The notes beneath the pieces were generated by a model that made no database searches, was not told the origin of the DNA, and was given only the letters and a program-made list of their open reading frames with translations. The position numbers and the translations under genes were made by a program. DNA of 64,000 nt from Thermoplasmatales archaeon (GTDB taxonomy: Archaea > Thermoplasmatota > Thermoplasmata > Methanomassiliicoccales > Methanomethylophilaceae), in contig JAAYNL010000015.1 of the NCBI GenBank assembly GCA_012520845.1, positions 62,001 through 126,000 of the forward strand, in the 5' to 3' direction. Every line of letters begins with the position of its first letter. Position 1 is the first letter of the stretch. Positions 35,346-43,810 of the stretch are shown piece by piece.

Positions 35346-37425
35346 ATCTGCTCACCTTATGCATGCGGACGATGCGCCTGGCAATCTCCACGCATCCCCT
35401 GACGCCGGGGCGCGGGCATTCGACAATCATGCGGGGCGTGTCGAGATTCGAAAGGGTCGGTTGGCGACCTATGACGAAATTGGGCGAATGCTCGGAAATC
35501 TCCTCCTTTAGGTCGTCCAGGTTTTTCCCATATTTTATGGGGACGTCTTTCGTTATTTTCAAATCGTCTTTCGAGAAGGTCCAGACGCTGTTCACCGGAC
35601 AGAGAATCATCAACGTTTCGATTCCGAGGTGCTCCAGGATTTCCAGCAACCAATCGATGTCGGACGACGTGTCGGTGTAGATTATGGTCCTGGCGCCTTC
35701 TATCGAGGAACGCATTCTTTTCATGTCCCGTTCGTATTCCAGCTTCAGCCCGGTGCATAGTTTTTCCGCAACCGAGGGATTGAAACCGTGCGTTTCCGCG
35801 AATTTGCGTACCCACGAGACGCTTTTGGCCAATCCGCGCGGGAGAGGGTCCGGATAATAGTCTATGCCCGTGAACCGCTTGACCACCTCGGCGTTCCTGG
35901 CGAGGGCCACACTTTGCTCAAAAAGGACGTTGAACCGGCCCCTTCGGAGGAGGGCAACGTCCTCCGAAGTGTTGTGGTGCAACAGCCTGCAGTTGATGGA
36001 CAATCCAAAAGCGCCTAGGATACGTTCGGTATCGTCCAAACCCATCAACACCCTATCCTCCGAATCATGGTATCCCATGAGGTTCACCAAACCCTCGCCC
36101 GGGCTCACGGACATGTCCACCAGGCCGCATATTTTCTCGTACGCCATTTCCATGCCGTGGATTGCGCCGCCGCAGAGGATCCCGTCCATGGGCACGGGGA
36201 TGATGCGGACGCCGTCGTGTTTCGACTCGAGCGAGGAGCATATGTTCTCAACGTCGTCCCCTATGATGCCCGGAACGCATGTGCTCATCACGAAAATCAG
36301 CCTGTCTCCTTTTTCCAAACGCCTCTCTATGGTTGAGACGAGGGGTTTCTTTCCGCCGTATATCGAGGCAAGATCGTCCAAATTCGATGAGAACAGCCTT
36401 TCGTTGATGCTCCTCACCGAAATCGCGCCGGTGTACAACAGCCCGCGGTCATGCACGTTGCCGTACATGTACGCGCAGCTCATTGGGCCGTGGGAGACGA
36501 TGGTTGCGTCGAGAATCTCCATGCAACATCTTGCCGCGGCGCGTACGCCGCAGCTTTTCAAGGTGGAGCGTTCGTCCGTCGATAATTTCCGTTCCACGAC
36601 GTCCGCGCCCTCGCCCCCTTTGATCTCGAGGCCCTTTGCGATGAGGTCCAACTGTTCCTCGTTCAACGGTTTGGCCGCATGTAATTTCTTCGGGGATTTC
36701 TTTCTCAGCAAGTCGACTATCGGGTAGAACGAGGAGGTCTCTTCCGAATCCGGAAACATTTCGGAAACCGTCACGCCATCCGATTCCGCAAGGGCGAACT
36801 TTTTGGAGCGGGGGATGACAGTGATTATCGGCAATCCGACGGCATCGGCGAAATTTTTCACATAGTCGGCCTCACCATCGTTTCCCCTGGAGTTGAGGAT
36901 CAGGCCGGCGACCCTTTTTTTCCCCAAATCGAAATTCCTAATGCCCTTCAGGACGTTGTTGGCGGCGTACAGCGACATGAATTCCCCGGACGTCACTATG
37001 AGGATCACGTCGGAATACTGTCTCCTGAGGGGGACAGCGAATCCTCCGCACACCACGTCCCCCAACACGTCGTAAAGGACGACGTCCGTGTCGGCGGGGA
37101 TCAGGCCGTTCTCGTTTATGAAATTGAATGCCGTCAGGATTCCCCTGCCGGCGCACCCAACGCCGGGTTCCGGGCCCCCGGTTTCCATGCATAGGACGTC
37201 GTTTTTACCCATGGAAACCACGTTGGAAGGTTCCTCCAATCCAGAACCTATGTGGTCGAGGACGGTCTTTTGGCTTTTTCCACCAAGGAGCAGTCTTGTT
37301 GAATCGTGTTTGGGGTCGCATCCAATCTGCGCCACCTTTAAACCTTCTTTAGACAGAAGGTACGATATGTTGGCGGAAATGGTGGATTTGCCTATCCCGC
37401 CCTTGCCGTACAAAGCAATCTGCAA
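35332..37425 (-). CDS. NifH-NifD natural fusion, unit 3
   Basis: 697 residues from a TTG at 37425, preceded by GGTGAT. NifH part: P-loop [10 protein letters not shown] at 6-15, Cys91 in GVGCAGRGI, Cys126 in [10 protein letters not shown]. NifD-like part: KSCGVRAAARCC, HGPMSCAY, and STCVPGIIGDD. All three fusions conserve both NifH cysteines and three NifD cysteines, so all are expected to bind iron-sulfur clusters. Sequence divergence among the three is large, suggesting different substrates or partners, not recent duplication. It is followed downstream by its NifK-like partner and lies next to importer 2. Confidence 0.82.
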   Translation of the reverse strand: MQIALYGKGGIGKSTISANISYLLSKEGLKVAQIGCDPKHDSTRLLLGGKSQKTVLDHIGSGLEEPSNVVSMGKNDVLCMETGGPEPGVGCAGRGILTAFNFINENGLIPADTDVVLYDVLGDVVCGGFAVPLRRQYSDVILIVTSGEFMSLYAANNVLKGIRNFDLGKKRVAGLILNSRGNDGEADYVKNFADAVGLPIITVIPRSKKFALAESDGVTVSEMFPDSEETSSFYPIVDLLRKKSPKKLHAAKPLNEEQLDLIAKGLEIKGGEGADVVERKLSTDERSTLKSCGVRAAARCCMEILDATIVSHGPMSCAYMYGNVHDRGLLYTGAISVRSINERLFSSNLDDLASIYGGKKPLVSTIERRLEKGDRLIFVMSTCVPGIIGDDVENICSSLESKHDGVRIIPVPMDGILCGGAIHGMEMAYEKICGLVDMSVSPGEGLVNLMGYHDSEDRVLMGLDDTERILGAFGLSINCRLLHHNTSEDVALLRRGRFNVLFEQSVALARNAEVVKRFTGIDYYPDPLPRGLAKSVSWVRKFAETHGFNPSVAEKLCTGLKLEYERDMKRMRSSIEGARTIIYTDTSSDIDWLLEILEHLGIETLMILCPVNSVWTFSKDDLKITKDVPIKYGKNLDDLKEEISEHSPNFVIGRQPTLSNLDTPRMIVECPRPGVRGCVEIARRIVRMHKVSRYGTD

Positions 37426-37476
37426 CAGGTAATCACCAGCGGGATAATGGAAAATGGGGGCGGCGCCCCCGAGGTT

Positions 37477-38880
37477 TCAGTTAGTCCCGCCGGCGGTCTT
37501 GTAGTCGTCGTACGAGATTGTGGCCGTGAAGTCCAGTTTCACGTCGTAGTCCCCGTCGGACATCGCCTCGTTCAGGAAGGGCATGAACTGGTCGACGTAA
37601 TTCTTCCATACCTCGTCCCCATATCCTTCGAATATTACGGGGTATAGGGTCTGTGCGACGTAGGCGATTCTCGCGGGAACGGACAGGGAAGCATTGACGT
37701 ACACAAGGTTTTCGTAAGCGGGGCTGGACGAGAGGTAGGACAAATTCTTTATATCCCAGACGGTGCCGACTATGGTCTCATCGCTTAGTTTCACAAGCCC
37801 CTGGGTGGTGAAACTTATGATGTAATCCGGCTTCGGGTTTTTGAACGTCAGTATGGATTCGCTGCCGGTCAATCTCGTCGAAGCCCCGGCTTGTTGGTTG
37901 ATGACTGTCCCCCCGGCCTCGTTCACGGCGTAGACGTACTGGGAGTTGGAACCCGCGATGTTCGTCGACTGGAACAGGACAAGCGCGTTGACCTTATTCT
38001 CTTCCGTGATATTGTTGGACGCGAGTCTGTCGTCGACTTCGTCCATGACGTCTGTGATGAACGTTGCGATTGCGTTGCCTTGGCTCTCGCCGGCGGTGCC
38101 GAACAGGAACCCGAAGGTACGATATCCAATGATGGAGGGGACGGGATTTGTGCACTTGGTGTGTATGACGGGAATCCCGGCGGTCTTGAAATCGGACTTA
38201 TAATCCCCGAGGGCGCTGGTGTTGTAAATAAAAATCGCGCCCACCCCGCCGTCCGATTCGTGGTCATCATCAAGCTGGATGATTTCCTGATAGCTTTTAA
38301 TCCGAACCTGCCTGCTCGAAGTGAGGTCCAGGGCTTTTGAATTTGCGTCCTTCAGGGGTTTGAGGTCCAGATTGCTGTACTCGCTGGCTTGGTATCCCGC
38401 GACGCTGGAGGCGACACCGAGGTTCACGAGGACGGTGGTCACTTCCGCGTTTATCGAAACGACGTGCTTCAAGGGATATTTGATTTCAACGACGGCATAT
38501 TCGGCGTCATCCCGTTCGTAGTCGAGTTGCGCGATGACGAAGCATTTAGTGGGCTCCCGGGCCGCGAGTGCCTTCACGATGGTTAAATCCTCCTCGTCGA
38601 TTTCACCGTTGTTGTTGGCATCGGCCAGGGGATAGTTTTCCAGGGTGTACCCATCCTCGTTGTTCAGAACCCTTTCAACGATCCTCACGTCGTTGGAGTC
38701 TATGGTTTTGTCGCCGTTGGCGTTTCCATAGATGGTGAGTTCACTGCCGGTCGGGGGCACGTCTATGATTTCCCCTTCCCCTTGAATTAGGTAAAACGCG
38801 GCGCCCATCCCTGCGACAAGGATTATGACCCCAGCGATTATTGCGATCGTTTTGGTGTTGACCATAGCCGTATTATTCAT
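37477..38880 (-). CDS. ABC importer solute-binding protein with a dockerin-like EF-hand pair, importer 2
   Basis: 467 residues. After an N-terminal membrane anchor (TIAIIAGVIILVAGMGAAFY), residues about 45-105 hold two calcium-loop repeats, GNANGDKTIDSNDV and ADANNNGEIDEEDL, spaced as in a type I dockerin. The remaining 360 residues form a BtuF/FepB-type binding protein. A dockerin module suggests calcium-stabilised attachment to a cohesin, or simply a calcium-stabilised stalk; no cohesin is seen in the window. Start ATG 38880, with a second ATG five codons on. Divergent from its permease genes, sharing a palindromic promoter. Confidence 0.78.
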   Translation of the reverse strand: MNNTAMVNTKTIAIIAGVIILVAGMGAAFYLIQGEGEIIDVPPTGSELTIYGNANGDKTIDSNDVRIVERVLNNEDGYTLENYPLADANNNGEIDEEDLTIVKALAAREPTKCFVIAQLDYERDDAEYAVVEIKYPLKHVVSINAEVTTVLVNLGVASSVAGYQASEYSNLDLKPLKDANSKALDLTSSRQVRIKSYQEIIQLDDDHESDGGVGAIFIYNTSALGDYKSDFKTAGIPVIHTKCTNPVPSIIGYRTFGFLFGTAGESQGNAIATFITDVMDEVDDRLASNNITEENKVNALVLFQSTNIAGSNSQYVYAVNEAGGTVINQQAGASTRLTGSESILTFKNPKPDYIISFTTQGLVKLSDETIVGTVWDIKNLSYLSSSPAYENLVYVNASLSVPARIAYVAQTLYPVIFEGYGDEVWKNYVDQFMPFLNEAMSDGDYDVKLDFTATISYDDYKTAGGTN

Positions 38881-38912
38881 TAAATATATATATATAGTTA
38901 ATTGGAATTAAC
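38881..38912. promoter_or_regulatory. TATA run and 16-bp palindrome between the importer 2 genes
   Basis: TAAATATATATATATAG (38881-38897) can serve as TATA box in both directions. It abuts GTTAATT-GG-AATTAAC (38897-38912), a perfect 7-bp dyad that ends 6 bp before the permease ATG at 38919 and would cover the transcription start. The half-site GTTAATT/AATTAAC also occurs in the promoter of importer 1. Confidence 0.5.
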
Positions 38913-38918
38913 GTCCAA

Positions 38919-40028
38919 ATGGACGAATGCGAACAGAATGTGCCGTCCGCCATGGACGGATACGATCGCATGGTCGAAGATTACCATGCGAGCATCGCAA
39001 GGAAAATCCTTGTTCTGTCGACCAGCATCGTGGTTCTGATAGTCCTAATTATATTGTCGTGCGCATGGGGCACGGACAATTCGTTCGGCACCGCCTACAA
39101 AGCAATCATCGACCACATCATGGGAAAAACATATCCCATTCGTTCCTGGGAGTGGTGGCAGGATCATTACATTTGGCAAAACGTGATGCCGTCGATTGTG
39201 GTTTCGATCATCGCGGGGGCCGGCCTGGCCGTGGGCGGGATGGTTATGCAGGCAATAACCCACAACCCGTTGGCGGACCCCTACACCACGGGAATCTCCT
39301 CCGGCGCTTGCCTGGGCGCCGTCATCGCGATTTTGATTGGGTTCACGTTCGCCAGCACCGCGGGGGAATACGGGATACTCTCAAACGCGTTCATATTTTC
39401 CCTAATCCCGGCTTTGCTCGTGGTGACCATTTCCAGAAGGGTGGGAAATTCGCCGTCCACGATCATCCTGATTGGTATCGCCGTGTCGTATTTTTTCGGC
39501 GGGATGATAACTTTCCTCATGATGATGTCCGACCCAATCAAGATGTACGAGGCCTATAGGTGGCAGATCGGTTCGGTCACAGGGATAAAATGGGGCGACA
39601 TTCCATTCATGGCAACGGCCGTGATAATCACCTCGATCATCACCTATTCCATGACGTCAAAACTTGACCTAATGATGCTGGGTGACGACAGCGCCAAAAG
39701 TCTGGGGCTGAACGCCGAGCAGTTCAGGACGGTTTGCCTGGTCATGTTGTCGGTGCTCATCGCATCCATAATCTCCTACACCGGGATTATCGGGTTCGTC
39801 GGATTGATGGTTCCCCACATCGCCAGGTTTCTCGTCGGCGGGAAGAGCTTTTTCGTTCTGCCGACGTCCATGGTCATCGGATCGGCGGTGCTCGTTTTCG
39901 CCAACATGGTTTCCCATACGATCACGTTCTACACGGAAGTCCCGGTGGGTATCGTGATGTCCTTCATAGGCGCCCCGTTCTTCCTGTATTTGATTCTTAG
40001 AAAAAAATCCCAGAGGCAGATATTTTGA
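38919..40028 (+). CDS. ABC importer permease A (FecCD/BtuC family), importer 2
   Basis: 369 residues, about ten membrane segments. Family signatures: SIIAGAGLAVGGMVMQAITHNPLADPYTTGISSGA and the C-terminal GFVGLMVPHIARFLVG. A hydrophilic N-terminus of about 28 residues with MDECEQN precedes the first helix. It is followed by a second permease with a TTGA overlap, so importer 2 probably uses a heterodimeric membrane domain, unlike importer 1. Probably leaderless or with a very short leader given the promoter spacing. Confidence 0.9.
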   Translation: MDECEQNVPSAMDGYDRMVEDYHASIARKILVLSTSIVVLIVLIILSCAWGTDNSFGTAYKAIIDHIMGKTYPIRSWEWWQDHYIWQNVMPSIVVSIIAGAGLAVGGMVMQAITHNPLADPYTTGISSGACLGAVIAILIGFTFASTAGEYGILSNAFIFSLIPALLVVTISRRVGNSPSTIILIGIAVSYFFGGMITFLMMMSDPIKMYEAYRWQIGSVTGIKWGDIPFMATAVIITSIITYSMTSKLDLMMLGDDSAKSLGLNAEQFRTVCLVMLSVLIASIISYTGIIGFVGLMVPHIARFLVGGKSFFVLPTSMVIGSAVLVFANMVSHTITFYTEVPVGIVMSFIGAPFFLYLILRKKSQRQIF

Positions 40029-41086
40029 GAGTGATAACAGAAGAAACCTTCGTCAGGGAATACCGTCACGGGAACCGCAGGAAACTGCTGTTCGTGGCGC
40101 TGTGTTCCTCCGTCGCCGCGGCGATGTTCTTCGTCTCCCTGTTCTTCGGGCCCTCGGGCATAGCCTTTTCCGAATGCATCGACGCGCTCGTCAACCACAA
40201 GATTACCGATAATAAGCTTGCGGACATGGTCGTCTGGGACATCCGCATCCCCGAGGCCTGCATGGCGTTGATAACGGGGGTCGCCCTCGCGGCGGGGGGC
40301 GCTGTGATGCAAACCGTCCTCCGCAACCCCTTGGCGGATCCATATATCATGGGGGTTTCGTCGGGTGCCTCCCTGGGCGTTTCGATTTTTCTGGCGTTCG
40401 GGCTGTGCATCATCCCCGGCCTTTCGCAAAACTACTCCATAGTGGTGAACGCATTCGTGGTCTCCCTGATTCCGATGGGGGTAATCATCTTGGCGTCGTC
40501 CAAAGGAAAAATCACCTCCGGGAAACTGATACTCATAGGGATCGCAGTCATGTACGTGTTCTCGGCGACGACGTCCCTGATCAAAATCATTTCCGACGAG
40601 AATACGCTTTCCCAAATCTACGAATGGGGCGTTGGAAGCCTCTCGAGCCAGTCTTGGGCCGACATCCGCATCGCGTTCGTGATAACCGTCGTGGGGGTGA
40701 CCCTGCTTCTGCTGCAGTCGCGCAACCTCGACGGCATCAACGGAGGGCCCAAGATAGCGAAATCGTTGGGAATTAACACGAAATTCGTCACCCTCTACTC
40801 GATGGCCATAGTCTCGCTGACGACCGCCGGCGTGGTCGCGTTCACGGGAACCATAGGGTTCGTCGGGTTGGTCGCCCCGAACATCGCCAGGCTCTTCGTC
40901 GGATCGAAGTCGAAGTATCTGATACCCTCCTCGGCGGCGTTCGGCGCGATGTTCCTGATCATCGCCAACACGATTGCCAAAGTCGTCTTGCCCACCGGCA
41001 TGCCGTGCGGCGTCATAGCGTCCTTGATAGGGGGGCCGATCTTCGTGATAATCATCCTCCACCAGAGGAAAAAATCGTTATTGTGA
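40025..41086 (+). CDS. ABC importer permease B (FecCD/BtuC family), importer 2
   Basis: 353 residues. Signatures: DIRIPEACMALITGVALAAGGAVMQ, RNPLADPYIMGVSSGASLG, GFVGLVAPNIARLFVG. The TTG at 40025 overlaps the stop of permease A (TTGA); the GTG at 40031 is an alternative. It is distinct enough from permease A to be a true second subunit rather than a recent copy. The ATPase gene follows 9 bp on. Confidence 0.9.
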   Translation: MRVITEETFVREYRHGNRRKLLFVALCSSVAAAMFFVSLFFGPSGIAFSECIDALVNHKITDNKLADMVVWDIRIPEACMALITGVALAAGGAVMQTVLRNPLADPYIMGVSSGASLGVSIFLAFGLCIIPGLSQNYSIVVNAFVVSLIPMGVIILASSKGKITSGKLILIGIAVMYVFSATTSLIKIISDENTLSQIYEWGVGSLSSQSWADIRIAFVITVVGVTLLLLQSRNLDGINGGPKIAKSLGINTKFVTLYSMAIVSLTTAGVVAFTGTIGFVGLVAPNIARLFVGSKSKYLIPSSAAFGAMFLIIANTIAKVVLPTGMPCGVIASLIGGPIFVIIILHQRKKSLL

Positions 41087-41095
41087 GAGGTAAGA

Positions 41096-41902
41096 ATGCA
41101 TATAAAAATCGAAAATCTGGATTTCGGGTATGAACCCAACGCTCTTGTGCTGAAAAACATCAACCTGGAGCTCACCGGACCGAAATTCGTTTCCATTCTC
41201 GGTCCGAACGGGGTCGGCAAGTCCACTCTCATACATTGTATCAACAAAATCCTGGTCCCCACGGGGGGCCGCGTCCTCATCGACGGCGTGGACGTCTCGG
41301 ACATCCACATCAAGGAAATCGCGAAGATAATCGGATACGTCCCATACTCGGCCAACGACACGTTCCCGCTGAGCGTCATAGACACGGTGCTGATGGGCAG
41401 GCACCCCCACAGCAACTGGAAATCCCAGGACTCCGACCTTAAAATCGTTTACAAAGCCCTTAGGACGCTCGGCATAACCCATCTCTCGATGAGGCCGTTG
41501 AACGAGCTGTCCGCGGGGCAGCATCAGAAGGTGATGCTAGCGCGCGGCCTGGTCCAGGAGCCGAAGATCCTCCTGCTGGACGAACCCACCGCGAATCTTG
41601 ACATCAGGCACCAAATCTCGGTCACGAAAATGCTGAGGCGCCTTTCCGTCGACCGGGAAATCCTAGTGATAATGATCAGCCACGACATAAACATCGCCGC
41701 AAGGTATGCCGACGAAATAATCATACTGTCCGAAGGGGGGGTCTATACCAGCGGAAAGCCGTCGGAAGTCATCACGGCAGACAACCTCAAGGAGGTGTAT
41801 GGTGTGGAGGCGAGGGTCGTGGAAGACAATGGCCGACCGTATGTGATATTGGACGACGCCCTCCCCATGGATGGCGAGGAACAGATGTGGGAGGGGAATT
41901 GA
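41096..41902 (+). CDS. ABC importer ATPase (FecE/BtuD family), importer 2
   Basis: 268 residues. Walker A LGPNGVGKST, Q-loop region YVPYSANDTF (glutamine replaced by tyrosine-serine, a deviation from importer 1's YIPQDNS), signature NELSAGQHQKVMLARG, Walker B ILLLDEPTANLD, and H-loop ISHDIN. It drives the two-permease importer. The missing Q-loop glutamine and the LSAGQ signature are unusual but the other motifs are intact. Confidence 0.9.
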   Translation: MHIKIENLDFGYEPNALVLKNINLELTGPKFVSILGPNGVGKSTLIHCINKILVPTGGRVLIDGVDVSDIHIKEIAKIIGYVPYSANDTFPLSVIDTVLMGRHPHSNWKSQDSDLKIVYKALRTLGITHLSMRPLNELSAGQHQKVMLARGLVQEPKILLLDEPTANLDIRHQISVTKMLRRLSVDREILVIMISHDINIAARYADEIIILSEGGVYTSGKPSEVITADNLKEVYGVEARVVEDNGRPYVILDDALPMDGEEQMWEGN

Positions 41903-41989
41903 ACGTGTCCCTTTGACACGGTTCATGAATAATGGAAAGGCAATTGGTTGGGTGTTCACGCACCCATCGAGGGAAAGGGGTTGGTTGAA

Positions 41990-42742
41990 ATGCAGGAATC
42001 GAGCAGGGAAAGGTGGAACAAGAGGGCGGACAGGTACGCAAGGCGGGGCATCATGTCGAAGGACGACGAATACGTCGTGAACATGCTGAATGTTTATGAA
42101 GGCGATTTGAAAAAGGCGGACGTCCTGGACATAGGGTGCGGCCCCGGGATTTGGTCGCTGAGCCTCGTGGGGGACGTGAAAAGCATTACGGGTTTGGACA
42201 TTTCGGACAAGATGATCGGGCACGCCAATGCGAAGAAAGACGAAATCAAGGCGGGCAACGCCCGGTTCCACGTCGGGGATTGGGCGAAAATGGAACCAGG
42301 GAAAGGCCCGCTCTCCAAAAAATACGACATAGTCATAATGCGCATGACGCCGGCCATTGGGACGATAGCCGATCTCCAAAAGGCCATCGACGTGTGCAAA
42401 GGATACTGTTTCTATACCTCGAGGTATTCCCGCTCGCATCCATTGCGCGATGTCTTGGATGCCAAAAGCGGGATATCCAGGTATGAGGGGCATCTCGGGT
42501 TTTTCTTCGAGGTGATGAGGCATGTCGCGGAATCGGGGATGAAGCCGTACGTTTCGTACGATTCCCGCGCCACCGACCACGATTACACGATCGAGGAATG
42601 CGTTGCCGATTTTCAGGATAACTATCCGGAACTCGGAAGGGAGGGGGTCGAGGAAATCGTGCGTTGCATGGCCAACGGCAACAGGGTTTCCTTCCGCAGC
42701 GAGATGACGCGTATCACCGCCCATTGGAGCGTTCCTAGGTGA
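41990..42742 (+). CDS. Class I SAM-dependent methyltransferase
   Basis: 250 residues. Rossmann-type SAM motif VLDIGCGPGIWSLSL near residue 40, acidic GLDISDKM, then GDWAKM and IVIMRMTPAIG. The ATG at 41990 (MQESSRERWNKRADRYARR) matches family N-termini; upstream TTG codons are less likely. It lies 88 bp after the importer ATPase in the same direction and may be co-transcribed. Substrate unknown; position next to a BtuFCD-like importer makes a tetrapyrrole, corrinoid or metallophore possible. Confidence 0.72.
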   Translation: MQESSRERWNKRADRYARRGIMSKDDEYVVNMLNVYEGDLKKADVLDIGCGPGIWSLSLVGDVKSITGLDISDKMIGHANAKKDEIKAGNARFHVGDWAKMEPGKGPLSKKYDIVIMRMTPAIGTIADLQKAIDVCKGYCFYTSRYSRSHPLRDVLDAKSGISRYEGHLGFFFEVMRHVAESGMKPYVSYDSRATDHDYTIEECVADFQDNYPELGREGVEEIVRCMANGNRVSFRSEMTRITAHWSVPR

Positions 42743-42786
42743 TTGCGGTCGGCGCCTGTATGGCGAATGCCGATGTACGATAACGG

Positions 42787-42981
42787 TTAAAGCACGAGCC
42801 AAACGACGACGAGGACGGCAACCGCCAGAACGATGCCGCCCCAGAACAGGGCGTCCTTCCTTCTGGTCCTTTTCCTTTCCGCGAAAAAGTCCTCGGCGCA
42901 TTCCGGCCCGCAGAAGTCGGCGCCCTCGGCGCAGGGCCAGCCACAGGCGAGGCAGTGGGAGTGTTCCGGCAGCTTAGGCAT
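42787..42981 (-). CDS. Small DUF2116-type zinc-ribbon membrane protein
   Basis: 64 residues. MPKLPEHSHCLACG, then FCGPEC, gives a four-cysteine zinc ribbon, followed by a basic stretch (ERKRTRRKD) and one C-terminal transmembrane helix (FWGGIVLAVAVLVVVWLVL). The ATG at 42981 is favoured because family members begin MPKLPEHSHC and a T-rich TATA-like element lies about 27 bp upstream; an ATG at 43002 adds seven residues. It is divergent from the ubiquitin-like operon and close enough to share its promoter region. The topology puts the zinc ribbon in the cytoplasm. Function unknown. Confidence 0.72.
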   Translation of the reverse strand: MPKLPEHSHCLACGWPCAEGADFCGPECAEDFFAERKRTRRKDALFWGGIVLAVAVLVVVWLVL

Positions 42982-43046
42982 ACCGCGCAATCCCGTGGCC
43001 ATTACAAAAAAGTAACCATTATCACGCCCGATCGGGATTCGCGAGC

Positions 43047-43805
43047 GTGATCAGGGTCGGGCAGCACGACGAGGACCGCTTCGACCGCATGAGGCGGGTC
43101 CCGTGGGTGGACATGGACGGCATATCGTCTTCCAGGGTATTGGTCGTCGGGGCGGGGGCCCTGGGCAACGAGGCGGTGAAGAATCTGGTCCTCGCCGGGT
43201 TCCGGGACGTGACGGTTCTGGACATGGACCATGTCGTCGCGTCCAACCTGAGCAGGTGCGTCTTTTTCCGCGACTCTGACGTTGGAGGGGGCATGAAAAC
43301 GGAGATAGTCGCGGCGAGGGCATCCGAGCTGGACCCTTCCGCCCGCATCAAACCGCTGGTCGGCAGGGTGCAGGATCTGGAAGACTGGGACTACGATGTC
43401 GCTCTCGGCTGCCTGGACAACGTGGCCGCCCGCCTCCACCTCAATTCGCACGCCTATTTCCATGGCGTACCGTACGTCGACGGCGCCACCGACGGTTTCC
43501 GCGGCAAGGTGCAGACCGTCCTTCCCGGCGGGCCCTGCCTGCAGTGCGTCATGAACCGCTCCCACGCCCGCATCGCGGAGGTGAGGTTCTCCTGCACCGG
43601 GAATAAAACGGGCTTCGTGCCCAAGATGGCCGCCGACATAACCACGACGGCGGTCGTCGCGGCGATCCAGGCGAGGGAGGCGATCAAAATAGCCTCGGGG
43701 AAGGCGGAAATGTGCATAAAGCACGTCACTTATTATAACGGCGAGAACAATGAGTCATTCACGCTGGAGGCCCGCATAGGGAAGGACTGCGTGAACCACG
43801 GGTGA
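43047..43805 (+). CDS. E1-like ubiquitin-activating enzyme (ThiF/UBA family)
   Basis: 252 residues. Adenylates the C-terminal glycine of the modifier encoded next. ATP-binding GAGALGNE at 35-42, LDMD (59-62) and NLSR (67-70) as in E1/ThiF/MoeB, CLDN at 122-125, a CxxC at 164-167, and SCTGNKTG with Cys183 as the candidate thioester cysteine, in the position of the ACT(L/I)-type motif of eukaryotic E1 subunits. The GTG at 43047 is the only suitable start. First gene of a four-gene operon with the modifier, an E2 and a JAMM protease, which argues against a thiamine or molybdopterin role. Confidence 0.85.
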   Translation: MIRVGQHDEDRFDRMRRVPWVDMDGISSSRVLVVGAGALGNEAVKNLVLAGFRDVTVLDMDHVVASNLSRCVFFRDSDVGGGMKTEIVAARASELDPSARIKPLVGRVQDLEDWDYDVALGCLDNVAARLHLNSHAYFHGVPYVDGATDGFRGKVQTVLPGGPCLQCVMNRSHARIAEVRFSCTGNKTGFVPKMAADITTTAVVAAIQAREAIKIASGKAEMCIKHVTYYNGENNESFTLEARIGKDCVNHG

Positions 43806-43810
43806 TTTGC

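Noticed and set aside
19639-37425. Classical nitrogenase (nifHDK) for nitrogen fixation
   Set aside because: The catalytic subunits are short, fused, lack FeMo-cofactor ligand motifs, and no nifE, nifN or nifB is present; they belong to the nitrogenase-like side of the superfamily.
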